NCBI GenBank assembly: GCA_029946065.1 | Contig: JAQSDU010000015.1 | Location: forward strand, 62,001 to 126,000 | DNA: 64,000 bases | Direction: 5' to 3' | From: Flavobacterium sp. | Lineage (GTDB): Bacteria; Bacteroidota; Bacteroidia; Flavobacteriales; Flavobacteriaceae | Part shown: piece by piece, positions 32,482 to 42,420 of the stretch | Position numbering within the stretch: position 1 is the stretch's first letter | How the letters are laid out: every line of letters begins with the position of its first letter | Translations under genes and position numbers: made by a program | The notes under the pieces: model-generated | Told to the model about the DNA's origin: nothing | The model's input: only the letters and a program-made list of their open reading frames with translations | Database searches by the model: none

Positions 32482-34881
32482 ATGATTTTAAGTCAGGAAT
32501 TAGAATATAAAGGGGATTTATACCCATCGAAAATAGTAAATGTCATTCAGGAAGCCGATTCGGTTTTTTTCCATACGGACAACAGTGTAATTCTTAAAGT
32601 TACGGTTTTGCGCGACAGCCTTGTCCGTTTCAGATATACTACAAAAGGCTATTTTAGCAATGATTTTTCTTATGCGATTGATAAAACGCAATCACACGGT
32701 TATAATTTCCTTGAAGTTGCAGAAAAGAAAGATTGCTACGAAATTACTACCAGCAAAGTCATTTGTCGCATCCAGAAAGTCGATTTACGCGTCGCCATTT
32801 TCAACATTGATGGACATAGCATTCTCGAAGATGAACTCGGTTTCCATTGGGAAGAAAACTACCATTTTGGTGGCAACATCGTCAAAATGAGCAAAGCTTC
32901 CCGCGACGGCGAATCTTTTTATGGATTGGGTGATAAAGCGTCACATTCCAACTTAAAAGGGAAACGTGTTGAAAATTGGGCAATGGACCAATATGCGTTC
33001 CACAAAGACCAGGAGCCGCTATACAAAGTTGTGCCGTTTTATATCGGATTACATCCAAAAGGTGCTTATGGGATTTTCTTTGATAATACTTTTAGAACGG
33101 TTTTTGATTTTTCTGCAGAAAGAAGAAATGTCACCAGTTTTTGGGCCGAAGGTGGCGAAATGAACTATTATTTCATCTACGGACCGCAAATGGCTGATGT
33201 GGTAACAACTTATACGCATTTGACCGGAAAACCGGAATTGCCGCCACTTTGGGCTTTGGGTTACCACCAATGCAAGTGGAGTTATTATCCGGAATCTAAA
33301 GTGAAAGAAGTGACTTCTAAATTCCGTGAACTCAAAATTCCTTGCGATGCGATTTACCTCGACATTGATTATATGGAAGGTTTTCGTTGCTTCACTTGGA
33401 ACAAAGAGTATTTTCCGGATCCTAAGCGAATGGTTGCCGAATTGGCGGAAGATGGTTTTAAAACAGTCGTCATTATCGATCCGGGCATCAAAATCGATAA
33501 GGAATATTCAGTTTATAATGAAGCTTTGGCTAATGATTATTTCTGTAAACGTGCCGATGGACCGTATATGAAAGGAAAAGTCTGGCCGGGAGAATGTAAT
33601 TTCCCAGATTATACCAATCCGGTTGTACGCGAATGGTGGGCAGGATTGTTCAAGGAATTGGTCTCAGAAATAGGCGTTAAGGGCGTGTGGAACGACATGA
33701 ATGAACCTGCCGTAATGGAAGTTCCTGGAAAAACTTTCCCAATGGATGTACGCCACGACTATGATGGAAATCCTTGTAGCCATAGAAAAGCACACAATAT
33801 ATACGGCACACAAATGGCGCGTGCTACTTATGAAGGCGTGAAGCGATTTGCTTATCCGAAAAGGCCATTTATCATCACGCGTTCGGCTTATTCCGGTGCG
33901 CAGCGTTATACTTCTTCATGGACAGGCGATAACGTCGCTTCATGGGAACATTTATGGATTGCGAACATCCAGATGCAAAGAATGTCGATTTCAGGAATGG
34001 GGTTCACAGGTTCTGATATTGGTGGATTTGCGGAGCAGCCTTCCGGCGAATTGTATGCGCGTTGGATCCAACTCGGTGTTTTTCACCCATTTTGCAGAAC
34101 GCACTCCTCTGGGGATCACGGCGATCAGGAACCTTGGTCGTTCGATCAGGAAGTGATTGATATCACAAGAAAGTTTGTTGAACTGCGCTATCAATTATTG
34201 CCCTATTTATATACGATGTTTTGGGAATATATCAACGATGGCGTTCCGATGTTGAAACCTTTGGTGTATTTTGACCAAGATGATCCACAGACGCATTATC
34301 GTACCGACGAATTTATTTTTGGAAACCAGATTCTCGTTTGCCCAATTTTAGAGCCGAATGCACAAGGCAGAAGAATGTATCTTCCTATCGGCAACTGGTA
34401 CAATTACTGGACAGACGAATTGATGTCAGGGCGCAGGGAACTTTGGGTGAAAACCGATTATGACCAGATTCCGATTTTTATCAAAGAAGGCGCGATCATC
34501 CCGAAATATCCAGTGCAGCAATATGTGGGCGAATTGGAGTTTGAGGAAATTACGCTTGACGTATATTACAAATTAGGAAAAGAAAAGTCATTCTTGTATG
34601 AAGATGCACAAGATGGTTATGATTATAACAAAGGCCGTTTTAGCTTGGCTACATTTAGCCTCAGAGGCAAGGCAAATGAGTTGATTATACAGCAATTTAA
34701 AGAAGGAAAATTCAATACGGATTATACAAAATTCAAAATTAATTTTCATGGACTTCCGTTCAAAATCACGAAAATTGAGTTGGATAATGAAGAGTTTTCG
34801 TTGGAAAATGCCTTCTTCGACGGAGAAAATTCTCTCATAATTGACAAAGATTTTACAGAATTACATATTACTGGCGCATAA
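32482..34881 (+). CDS. GH31-family alpha-glucosidase
   Basis: A 799-residue GH31 protein. The N-terminal beta-sandwich (about 20-225) includes YGLGDKASHSNLKGKR. The barrel has YLDIDYMEGFRCFTW, nucleophile Asp405 in KGVWNDMNEP, and acid/base Asp483 in SWTGDNVASWEH. C-terminal beta domains follow. It hydrolyses alpha-linked glucose from the non-reducing ends of malto-oligosaccharides or related glucans. No signal peptide was seen, so it probably acts in the cytoplasm on glycogen or imported maltodextrin. It lies downstream of glgB, consistent with alpha-glucan turnover. Start at ATG 32482 (MILSQELEYKG). Confidence 0.93.
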   Translation: MILSQELEYKGDLYPSKIVNVIQEADSVFFHTDNSVILKVTVLRDSLVRFRYTTKGYFSNDFSYAIDKTQSHGYNFLEVAEKKDCYEITTSKVICRIQKVDLRVAIFNIDGHSILEDELGFHWEENYHFGGNIVKMSKASRDGESFYGLGDKASHSNLKGKRVENWAMDQYAFHKDQEPLYKVVPFYIGLHPKGAYGIFFDNTFRTVFDFSAERRNVTSFWAEGGEMNYYFIYGPQMADVVTTYTHLTGKPELPPLWALGYHQCKWSYYPESKVKEVTSKFRELKIPCDAIYLDIDYMEGFRCFTWNKEYFPDPKRMVAELAEDGFKTVVIIDPGIKIDKEYSVYNEALANDYFCKRADGPYMKGKVWPGECNFPDYTNPVVREWWAGLFKELVSEIGVKGVWNDMNEPAVMEVPGKTFPMDVRHDYDGNPCSHRKAHNIYGTQMARATYEGVKRFAYPKRPFIITRSAYSGAQRYTSSWTGDNVASWEHLWIANIQMQRMSISGMGFTGSDIGGFAEQPSGELYARWIQLGVFHPFCRTHSSGDHGDQEPWSFDQEVIDITRKFVELRYQLLPYLYTMFWEYINDGVPMLKPLVYFDQDDPQTHYRTDEFIFGNQILVCPILEPNAQGRRMYLPIGNWYNYWTDELMSGRRELWVKTDYDQIPIFIKEGAIIPKYPVQQYVGELEFEEITLDVYYKLGKEKSFLYEDAQDGYDYNKGRFSLATFSLRGKANELIIQQFKEGKFNTDYTKFKINFHGLPFKITKIELDNEEFSLENAFFDGENSLIIDKDFTELHITGA

Positions 34882-34937
34882 TTATAATTATTATACATTT
34901 TAGGATGTTTATGTAAGATCAATTTTATGTTTTATTG

Positions 34938-34945
34938 TAATTTTG
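34938..34945 (+). promoter_or_regulatory. Candidate -7 box (TAATTTTG) for the M48 protease gene
   Basis: Fits TAnnTTTG, 23 bp before the ATG at 34969. It lies inside the frame extension that begins at 34927, supporting the downstream start. Confidence 0.45.
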
Positions 34946-34968
34946 ACTTTGTAAAAACAAAACAAATC

Positions 34969-35778
34969 ATGAGAAAGTATTTTATTGCAATTATAATTGC
35001 CGGCGCTATTTGGTCATGTGCCACGAACCCGTTTACAGGAAAGAAAAATTTGAATTTTGTATCCAACGATCAGATTTTTCCAACTGCTTTTGCACAGTAC
35101 AATCAGTTTCTTACTGAAAATAAAGTAATAAAAGGAACAACGGCAGCCAAACAAGTAGAAACTGTTGGCATGAAAATTAAAAATGCAGCAGAAAAATACC
35201 TAACTTCTCTTGGGCAAAAAGACTATTTGAACGGTTATGCTTGGGAATATAAATTAGTAGAAAATAAAGAAGTCAATGCATGGTGTATGCCAGGCGGGAA
35301 AATAGTTGTTTATTCGGGTATTTTACCTATCACTAAAGATGAAGCTGGATTAGCTACCGTAATGGGACACGAAGTTTCGCACGCGCTTGCCAACCATGGT
35401 GCGCAACGAATGAGTGTTGACCAATTGCAACAAATAGTTGGCGTTGGTGTGGCTGCAGCTACATCGCAACAGTCGGCAGAAAAGCAAGCCATTTTTCAAC
35501 AAGCTTATGGTGTTGGCTCAACACTAGCCGTAACGCTTCCGTTTAGCCGTAGTAATGAATCAGAAGCAGATGAAATTGGATTAACATTAATGGCAATAGC
35601 AGGTTATAATCCAGATCAAGCAATTGTTTTCTGGCAACGTATGTCGGCACAAGGCGGCGCATCACAACCTGAGTTTATAAGCACCCACCCATCAGATGCC
35701 ACGAGAATCGCAAATCTTAAAAAATTGATTCCAAAGGCGAAGGCTACTGCAGCAAAATTTGGAGTCGTTTACAAATAA
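34969..35778 (+). CDS. M48-family metalloprotease lipoprotein
   Basis: A 269-residue protein with a lipobox (AGAIWSCATNP, Cys17) followed by a Peptidase_M48 domain. The zinc motif is His134-Glu135-x2-His138 in MGHEVSHALANHGAQR, the third ligand lies in SRSNESEADEIGL, and ISTHPSDATRIANL closes the domain. Relatives (Oma1/LoiP/BepA type) degrade or help fold outer-membrane proteins under stress. The lipobox puts it on the periplasmic side. ATG 34969 is chosen because the signal sequence starts there. Confidence 0.92.
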   Translation: MRKYFIAIIIAGAIWSCATNPFTGKKNLNFVSNDQIFPTAFAQYNQFLTENKVIKGTTAAKQVETVGMKIKNAAEKYLTSLGQKDYLNGYAWEYKLVENKEVNAWCMPGGKIVVYSGILPITKDEAGLATVMGHEVSHALANHGAQRMSVDQLQQIVGVGVAAATSQQSAEKQAIFQQAYGVGSTLAVTLPFSRSNESEADEIGLTLMAIAGYNPDQAIVFWQRMSAQGGASQPEFISTHPSDATRIANLKKLIPKAKATAAKFGVVYK

Positions 35779-35801
35779 AATTTATATACGCAAATACTAT
35801 A

Positions 35802-35829
35802 AGCCATTCTCAGGAATGGCTTTTTTTTA
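35802..35829 (+). terminator. Terminator after the M48 protease gene
   Basis: AGCCATT pairs with AATGGCT, followed by nine T's, 24 bp after the stop codon. Confidence 0.85.
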
Positions 35830-35925
35830 TAATTTCCATTAAGCCTTTGTGAAATTTACGGAAATCTTTGTGCACTTAGCGGTTAAACCCTAAAAAAGAA
35901 ATAAATTAGTGCCAAAATAAACAAC

Positions 35926-37224
35926 ATGGCCAATTTAGAAAAAGGAAGTAAAAAGTTATTAAACGCCTGGGCATTTTATGATTGGGCGAATTCTGTTTAT
36001 CCGTTAACGATATCGTCGGCTGTATTTCCAATTTTTTACAAAGCGCTTTTTAGTGAAGGACAGGAACAAATACATGTTTTTGGCACAACAATCAAAGATA
36101 CTGCATTGATAAGTTTTGTTACAGCAGCGGCATTTTTGGTGGTGGCTTTTATTTCGCCATTGCTTTCAGGAATTGCAGATTATGTTGGTAATAAGAAAAA
36201 CTTCATGCGCTTCTTTTGTTATCTCGGCGCTTTTTCATGTATTGGATTGTATTGGTTTAACCTTGAAAATATTTATACGGGATTGTTGTTTTATTTCCTT
36301 GGATTAATAGGTTTTTGGGGAAGCCTTGTTTTTTACAACTCTTATCTGCCGGATATTGCCTTTCCGGAACAACAAGATAAAGTGAGTGCAAAAGGTTATT
36401 CACTGGGTTATATCGGCAGTGTCATTTTGTTAGTTGTCAATCTTGTCATGATCATGGGCGCAGAAGATGCTGACAAGATAGATGCCATGCGCTATTCGTT
36501 TATCATGGTGGGAATCTGGTGGATTGTATTCAGCCAATATACTTATTTTTATCTCCCGAAAGGCAATCATAATAATAAGAAAATGACAAAATCCGTCATT
36601 TTTAACGGATTCCGTGAACTCAAAAAAGTTTGGGGAATGCTAAGGGAAAATACGGCATTAAGTCGTTATTTGAGTGGTTTCTTTGTATATAGTATGGCAG
36701 TACAAACGGTAATGCTTGTTGCGACCTACTTCGGCGAAGGAGAAATTCAGTGGTCGAGCAAAAGTGAAAGCACGACCGGTCTGATCATTTGTATTTTGTT
36801 AATTCAATTAGTAGCTGTTTTGGGCGCTTTTCTAACTTCACGTGCGTCGGCAAAATTCGGCAATATCAATGTATTGATTGTTATCAACTGTTTTTGGCTG
36901 GTACTTTGTGCAGGTGCTTATTTTATCACAAAACCTATTGAATTTTATGTTATGGCTTCACTTGTCGGGCTTGTAATGGGTGGCGTTCAGTCACTATCAA
37001 GATCCACTTATTCCAAGTTGCTCCCTGAAACAGAAGACACAGCATCGTTTTTTAGTTTTTATGATGTAGCAGAAAAAATTGGAATCGTAATTGGAATGTG
37101 CATTTACGGTGTTATCGATCAACATAAAGGTCCAAGATTCGCAATTGTTTTTTTGGCGGTTTTCTTCCTGATTGGCATCATATTACTGAACAGGGTGCCA
37201 AGAAAAAAGTTGTCGTTATCATAA
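35926..37224 (+). CDS. UMF1/Atg22-like MFS transporter
   Basis: A 432-residue protein with twelve predicted transmembrane helices. The opening LLNAWAFYDWANSVYPLTIS is the hallmark of the UMF1 (unknown major facilitator 1)/Atg22-like family, and GGVQSLSRSTYSKLLPE carries the conserved second-half loop. Yeast Atg22 exports amino acids from the vacuole; bacterial substrates are unknown. It is the only gene between the M48 terminator and the FN3 lipoprotein promoter, so it is probably transcribed alone. Confidence 0.88.
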   Translation: MANLEKGSKKLLNAWAFYDWANSVYPLTISSAVFPIFYKALFSEGQEQIHVFGTTIKDTALISFVTAAAFLVVAFISPLLSGIADYVGNKKNFMRFFCYLGAFSCIGLYWFNLENIYTGLLFYFLGLIGFWGSLVFYNSYLPDIAFPEQQDKVSAKGYSLGYIGSVILLVVNLVMIMGAEDADKIDAMRYSFIMVGIWWIVFSQYTYFYLPKGNHNNKKMTKSVIFNGFRELKKVWGMLRENTALSRYLSGFFVYSMAVQTVMLVATYFGEGEIQWSSKSESTTGLIICILLIQLVAVLGAFLTSRASAKFGNINVLIVINCFWLVLCAGAYFITKPIEFYVMASLVGLVMGGVQSLSRSTYSKLLPETEDTASFFSFYDVAEKIGIVIGMCIYGVIDQHKGPRFAIVFLAVFFLIGIILLNRVPRKKLSLS

Positions 37225-37239
37225 AATAAATTATATTTG
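37210..37239 (+). promoter_or_regulatory. Promoter of the FN3 lipoprotein gene (TTG-N19-TATATTTG)
   Basis: TTG at 37210-37212 and TATATTTG at 37232-37239 with the optimal 19-bp spacing, overlapping the end of the upstream transporter gene. The ATG at 37252 follows 12 bp later. Confidence 0.75.
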
Positions 37240-37251
37240 GACTTTAAAAAA

Positions 37252-38421
37252 ATGAAAATGAAAAACATAAAAATATTCACTGCGTTCTTCATATTGCTAT
37301 CGGCATTAAGCTTGTCTTCTTGTACAACAGAAGTAGAACCAATTGATCCAGCGGTATTAGATCCGATTCTCACGGGTTGCACCAAACCGACTAGTTTCCA
37401 CGTGAGTGATTTTGTAAATGGCAACACCATCAACCTGAATTGGGTGGAAGGTGGTCAGGAATCTTCTTGGGAAATAGAATACGGCAGCCCTGGATTCACA
37501 TTAGGCTCAGGAACGACTGTTATCGCAACAGATAATAGCCTTTCTATCGATGGTTTGGATAACGCCATCCAATATGAATTTTATATAAGAGGCGTTTGTA
37601 GTGAAGATTTACAAAGCACATGGGTTGGGCCGGTTTCAATCAATTCGACTAGTGTTGATTGTATTGCACCGACTGGTGTAACAGCCGCACGAAACCCTAC
37701 AGATCCTACACAAATAGCATTGGCATGGACAGCCGGTGGTTCAGAAACAGCATGGAAAATACAATATGGAACCGCTGGGTTTACATTAGGCTCAGGAACG
37801 GTTGTCGATGCCTCTTCACCTTTCTTAGTGATTTCAGGGCTTAACGCTACTCAGGCTTATGATTTTTATATTCTGTCTGCTTGTTCTGCTACCGACAGTA
37901 GTAATTGGGTTGGACCTAAAAACGTACCTGTTGGAACAACAAATCCTTCTTCTGGAACTTTTACAGTTGATATTGATGGTACTCCTTTCACGGCAAATGC
38001 CATTATTGCCGTTAAGTCGGTATCACTCGATCCGATCACAAATGAACCTATGGTTAATCCGGATACTGGATTGCCGATTGTAGAGTATTCAATTGCAGGA
38101 AAGTATAATGAAACCAAAATAGTTACCGTGCAATGGACGTCCGATGGTTCTACCAATAGCTTTGATACACCAGATGGCGGAGGTTCAATCATTTATATGC
38201 CTAATGCGACAAATCCGCTGAATGCATATACAACATTTGATCCAGATGCAATTGATCCGTTGGGTAACATAACAATTACTGCAAACGATACAACAGCAAA
38301 GATTATTTCTGGAACTTTTCACGCTACTGTTTTCTTATTAGATTTCAACACCGGCCAAGTTAGTGATCCTAAGCAATTTACAAATGGTATTTTTACCAAT
38401 ATACATTATACAGAGCAATAA
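37252..38421 (+). CDS. Lipoprotein with two fibronectin type III domains
   Basis: A 389-residue protein with a lipobox (LSALSLSSCTTEVEP). It has two FN3-like repeats of about 95 residues, each starting after a Cys (GCTKPTSFHVSDFVNGNTIN; DCIAPTGVTAARNP) and containing WEIEYG/WKIQYG and GSGT motifs. A C-terminal ~145-residue domain follows (FTVDIDGTPFTANA...ISGTFHATVF), of a type found in other Bacteroidota surface lipoproteins. FN3 pairs like these are usual linkers or ligand-binding modules of exported proteins. The longest frame's TTG at 37237 is part of the promoter; ATG 37252 (or 37258) is the start. Function unknown. Confidence 0.82.
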   Translation: MKMKNIKIFTAFFILLSALSLSSCTTEVEPIDPAVLDPILTGCTKPTSFHVSDFVNGNTINLNWVEGGQESSWEIEYGSPGFTLGSGTTVIATDNSLSIDGLDNAIQYEFYIRGVCSEDLQSTWVGPVSINSTSVDCIAPTGVTAARNPTDPTQIALAWTAGGSETAWKIQYGTAGFTLGSGTVVDASSPFLVISGLNATQAYDFYILSACSATDSSNWVGPKNVPVGTTNPSSGTFTVDIDGTPFTANAIIAVKSVSLDPITNEPMVNPDTGLPIVEYSIAGKYNETKIVTVQWTSDGSTNSFDTPDGGGSIIYMPNATNPLNAYTTFDPDAIDPLGNITITANDTTAKIISGTFHATVFLLDFNTGQVSDPKQFTNGIFTNIHYTEQ

Positions 38422-38441
38422 ATAGCTAGCATATAAATTTA

Positions 38442-38468
38442 AAATCCCGATTTCTCGGGATTTTTTTA
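38442..38468 (+). terminator. Terminator after the FN3 lipoprotein gene
   Basis: AATCCCGA pairs with TCGGGATT, followed by a T-run, 20 bp after the stop. Confidence 0.85.
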
Positions 38469-38609
38469 TGGCATAAAGATTGACCTAAATATATCAAATC
38501 AGTCTTATAATTTGGTTTACGGACTGATTTACAATAAAATAAATAATAGGAAGCAGTATCTTTACGTTGCTACTATTTTCGTTTAATGACAAAATGACTT
38601 AAATACGAT

Positions 38610-41060
38610 ATGTCAAACCACAAAATATTAACGATTGACAATTTGTCACTCCAAGAATTCGACTCAGAAGCGGAATTAATTCCATTATTAACGCCAGAAG
38701 ACGAAGAAGAAATGAATAATGAAAAATTACCTGTCGATTTACCCATCTTGCCTTTGCGCAATACCGTCCTTTTTCCGGGTGTTGTAATTCCGATTACGGC
38801 AGGTCGTGATAAATCGATAAAACTCATCAACGATGCCAATGCAGGCAATAAAATTATCGGTGTCGTTTCTCAAATTAATGAAGCAGACGAAGATCCGACA
38901 CAAAACGATATCCATAAAGTAGGTACTGTTGCTCAGATTTTGCGAGTTTTGAAAATGCCCGACGGTAACATCACCGTTATTCTTCAGGGAAAAAAGCGTT
39001 TCGAAATTGATACTGTTACGACCGAAGTTCCTTACATAAAAGCAACCATCAAGGAAGTTCCGGAAACACGTCCTGCCAAATCCGAAAAAGAATTTTCTGC
39101 CATCATCGATTCTATAAAAGAACTTTCCACACAGATCATCCACGAAAGCCCAAACATTCCAACGGAGGCTACTTTTGCCATAAAAAATATCGAAAGTCAA
39201 TCGTTTTTAGTAAATTTTGTTTCCTCCAACATGAATCTTTCTGTTAAAGAAAAACAAGATCTGTTAAGTATTAATGATTTAAAAGAGAGGGCTTTAGAAA
39301 CGCTAAGGTTTTTAAATATCGAATTGCAAAAATTGGAGTTAAAAAACGACATTCAATCGAAAGTACGTTTTGACCTTGACCAGCAGCAACGCGAATATTT
39401 CTTGCACCAGCAAATGAAAACCATCCAAGAAGAATTGGGCGGCGTTTCGCAGGAAGAAGAACTTGATGAAATGCGTCAAAAGGCAAAAACCAAAAAATGG
39501 GACGATAAAACCCAAAAACATTTTGAGAAAGAGCTGACTAAAATGCAGCGCATGAATCCGCAAGCGCCAGATTTTGGCATCCAACGCAACTACCTCGAAT
39601 TGTTTTTGGATTTGCCATGGAATGATTTTTCATCCGATAATTTCGATTTAAAACGCGCTCGAAAAGTCCTCGACAAAGACCACTTCGGTATGGAAGATGT
39701 TAAAAAGCGAATGATTGAGCACCTTGCTGTTTTAAAGTTACGCAATGATATGAAATCGCCAATTTTATGCTTAACAGGACCTCCGGGTGTTGGAAAAACG
39801 TCTATCGGAAAATCGGTAGCAAAAGCTTTGGGACGTGAATATGTACGTATTTCTTTAGGCGGATTGCGTGACGAAGCGGAAATCCGAGGGCACAGAAAAA
39901 CTTATATCGGTGCAATGCCGGGAAGAATTATTCAGAGCTTGAAAAAAGCAGGAACTTCAAATCCGGTATTTGTTTTAGACGAAATCGATAAGCTTTCCAA
40001 TAGCAACCAAGGCGATCCGTCGTCGGCTTTGCTTGAAGTCTTGGACCCGGAACAGAACAACGAATTCTATGATAATTTCCTTGAAATGGGTTATGATTTA
40101 TCGAAAGTAATGTTCATCGCCACATCCAACAATATCGCCAATGTACAGCCGGCTTTGCGTGACCGTATGGAGGTGATCAAAATGTCGGGTTACACCATTG
40201 AGGAAAAAGTAGAAATAGCCAAGCAACATTTGTTTCCAAAACAACTCGAAGCTCATGGATTGAAGGCTAAAGATTTAGTGATTGGAAAAAAACAATTCGA
40301 AAAAATCATTGAAGGTTATACAAGAGAATCAGGTGTAAGAAGCCTCGAAAATAAACTCGCGCAAGTCATCCGCAACGCTGCCAAATCGGTTGCAATGGAA
40401 GAAGAATACAATGTAAAAGTTACCGATGCAGATATTGAGAAAATCCTTGGTGCTGCACGAATGGAACGAAACAAAGCCGAAAGCAATGAAGTTGCCGGTG
40501 TGGTAACCGGATTGGCATGGACCAGCGTTGGTGGTGATATTCTTTTTATAGAATCGCTGATTTCTAAAGGAAAAGGCACAATGACGATGACCGGAAATCT
40601 CGGAACTGTTATGAAAGAATCGGCAACAATTGCTCTTGAATACATCAAAGCAAATGCCGAAAAACTGGGAATTTCGCCTGAGGTTATCTCTCAAAACAAT
40701 ATTCACGTTCACGTTCCTGAGGGTGCGACGCCAAAAGACGGACCAAGTGCTGGAATTGCCTTGTTGACTTCGTTGGTTTCAGTGCTTACGCAGAAGAAAG
40801 TACGGAAAAATATCGCAATGACCGGAGAAATCACTTTGCGTGGAAAAGTATTGCCTGTTGGCGGTATCAAAGAAAAAATCCTTGCTGCGAAACGCGCCAA
40901 CATTAAAGAAATTATTTTGTGCGCAGATAACAAAAGCGATATAGACGAGATCAACGCCGATTATCTTGTGGGGCTGACTTTTCATTATGTAAAGGAAATG
41001 AGTGAAGTGTTGGCGATTTCTGTTACCGACCAGAAAGTGAAGAATGCCAAGAGTTTTTAA
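38610..41060 (+). CDS. lon: ATP-dependent protease La (Lon)
   Basis: An 816-residue Lon protease. The N-terminal substrate domain (about 40-240, [20 protein letters not shown]) is followed by a coiled coil, the AAA+ module with Walker [10 protein letters not shown] (near 390) and Walker [10 protein letters not shown], and the peptidase domain with Ser713 in DGPSAG and Lys756 in GGIKEK. It degrades misfolded and regulatory proteins in the cytoplasm. The N-terminus has a ~35-residue acidic extension typical of Bacteroidota Lon. A TATCTTTA sequence at 38557 may be a weak -7 element. Confidence 0.97.
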   Translation: MSNHKILTIDNLSLQEFDSEAELIPLLTPEDEEEMNNEKLPVDLPILPLRNTVLFPGVVIPITAGRDKSIKLINDANAGNKIIGVVSQINEADEDPTQNDIHKVGTVAQILRVLKMPDGNITVILQGKKRFEIDTVTTEVPYIKATIKEVPETRPAKSEKEFSAIIDSIKELSTQIIHESPNIPTEATFAIKNIESQSFLVNFVSSNMNLSVKEKQDLLSINDLKERALETLRFLNIELQKLELKNDIQSKVRFDLDQQQREYFLHQQMKTIQEELGGVSQEEELDEMRQKAKTKKWDDKTQKHFEKELTKMQRMNPQAPDFGIQRNYLELFLDLPWNDFSSDNFDLKRARKVLDKDHFGMEDVKKRMIEHLAVLKLRNDMKSPILCLTGPPGVGKTSIGKSVAKALGREYVRISLGGLRDEAEIRGHRKTYIGAMPGRIIQSLKKAGTSNPVFVLDEIDKLSNSNQGDPSSALLEVLDPEQNNEFYDNFLEMGYDLSKVMFIATSNNIANVQPALRDRMEVIKMSGYTIEEKVEIAKQHLFPKQLEAHGLKAKDLVIGKKQFEKIIEGYTRESGVRSLENKLAQVIRNAAKSVAMEEEYNVKVTDADIEKILGAARMERNKAESNEVAGVVTGLAWTSVGGDILFIESLISKGKGTMTMTGNLGTVMKESATIALEYIKANAEKLGISPEVISQNNIHVHVPEGATPKDGPSAGIALLTSLVSVLTQKKVRKNIAMTGEITLRGKVLPVGGIKEKILAAKRANIKEIILCADNKSDIDEINADYLVGLTFHYVKEMSEVLAISVTDQKVKNAKSF

Positions 41061-41081
41061 TATATGCAACTACTACAATAT

Positions 41082-41220
41082 CGTCACTTCGAGTGGTTTT
41101 AGGAAAAATGCGATAGTTTTTTTTCTGAAATCGTATCGAGAAGCTATAGTGTTAAAAAAAGGTTCTCGATACTTCGCAATAATTAGCTCACGCAAATCAT
41201 TTGCTCAACTCGAACTGACG
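41082..41220. repeat. Nested inverted-repeat element between lon and porQ
   Basis: Outer arms CGTCACTTCGAG (41082-41093) and CTCGAACTGACG (41209-41220) pair with one mismatch. Inner arms GTATCGAGAA (near 41130) and TTCTCGATAC (near 41163) pair perfectly. The termini and size look like a dispersed non-coding repeat of Flavobacteriia. No transposase frame is present. Confidence 0.75.
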
Positions 41221-41325
41221 GCTTATAAAACTTAGCAATCATACCTAATAATTTTTTAAATAAAACTTCCCAAAAAATAATATCTTCGCAACTGCGTTAT
41301 ACAATAGCCGAAAGCGTTGCCCAAC

Positions 41326-42351
41326 ATGTTTAAAAAAATATTCTTTTTTGCTTTTCTCCTTTTTTGCTCCATTTCCTTTGGTCAGATTGGCGGAAAGTCT
41401 GTTTATCAATTTTTGAATTTGGTGACCTCTCCGAGACAAGCGGCTTTGGGCGGAAAAACGATTACAATTGTTGACTTTGATCCGAATCAGGGATTGTTCA
41501 ATCCGGCGACGATCAATCCAGAAATGGACAACCATTTGGCGCTCAATTACGGTAGTTATTACGGTGAAGTAACCTATGGAACTGCCGCTTATGCTTATAC
41601 TTATGACCGTCACTTGCAAACGTTCCATGCCGGTGTCAACTATGTCAACTACGGGAAATTTGAAGGAACCGACGAACAAGGCAACCTGACTTCTGAATTT
41701 ACCGGAAGTGAAATCGCGCTTTCTTTCGGTTATGCTTATAATATTCCTAATTCTGATTTTTATGTCGGTGCCAATGCAAAATTAATTTCGTCAACGCTTG
41801 AGAGCTACCATTCTTTTGGCGGCGCAGTCGATTTGGGTGCGCTTTTTATCGACACCAGAAACGATGTCAATTGGGCATTAGTCATTAGAAATATCGGTAC
41901 ACAATTCACTACTTATGCCGGTACTAACGAAAAGTTACCGATGGAAATCATGATTGGCGTTTCGCAAGAAATGCAATACGTGCCCATTCGTTGGCATTTG
42001 ACTTTGGAGAATTTACAACAGTGGCAAATTGCCTTCTCGAATCCCGCAAGAGCGCAAGGTTCGATTGACGGCGGTTCCACACCTGAAAAAATTTCAATTT
42101 TCAACAACGCTTTGCGCCACGTGATTGTCGGCGCTGAGTTATTTCCGAAAAAAGCATTTAACATTCGTGTTGGTTATAATTTCAGAAGGGCAGAGGAGTT
42201 GCGGCTTTTGGAACAACGGAATTTCTCTGGAATTTCTCTAGGTTTCGGACTTCGCATGAACAAATTAAAATTCGATTATTCGTATTCAAGATATACTTTG
42301 GCGGCAAATACAAGTCTGTTTGGGCTTACGATTAACTTTGGGGATGAATAA
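41326..42351 (+). CDS. porQ: Type IX secretion system protein PorQ
   Basis: A 341-residue outer-membrane beta-barrel protein. A signal peptide (FKKIFFFAFLLFCSISFGQ) is followed by IGGKSVYQFLNLVTSPRQAA and LGGKTITIVDFDPNQGLFNP, the typical PorQ opening. The C-terminal strands end in LTINFGDE. In T9SS organisms PorQ works with PorU, PorV and PorZ in the attachment complex that removes C-terminal sorting domains and fixes cargo to the surface. It may therefore act on the T9SS cargo proteins encoded in this window. Start at ATG 41326; the TTG at 41317 only extends the frame. A cmk gene nearby is usual in Flavobacteriia. Confidence 0.9.
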   Translation: MFKKIFFFAFLLFCSISFGQIGGKSVYQFLNLVTSPRQAALGGKTITIVDFDPNQGLFNPATINPEMDNHLALNYGSYYGEVTYGTAAYAYTYDRHLQTFHAGVNYVNYGKFEGTDEQGNLTSEFTGSEIALSFGYAYNIPNSDFYVGANAKLISSTLESYHSFGGAVDLGALFIDTRNDVNWALVIRNIGTQFTTYAGTNEKLPMEIMIGVSQEMQYVPIRWHLTLENLQQWQIAFSNPARAQGSIDGGSTPEKISIFNNALRHVIVGAELFPKKAFNIRVGYNFRRAEELRLLEQRNFSGISLGFGLRMNKLKFDYSYSRYTLAANTSLFGLTINFGDE

Positions 42352-42405
42352 TTTGTTGGAGTAGGAGTTAGGTAAAAGCCAAAAACAATTAACCAATAGT
42401 TACAG

Positions 42406-42413
42406 TAACTTTG
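42406..42413 (+). promoter_or_regulatory. TAACTTTG box directly before a start codon
   Basis: A TAnnTTTG match ending 7 bp before ATG 42421. If used, the mRNA would be nearly leaderless. Confidence 0.35.
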
Positions 42414-42420
42414 CGAAATA

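Noticed and set aside
41044..41235. A 63-codon + strand frame after lon
   Set aside because: It lies within the nested inverted-repeat element and has no recognisable protein features.
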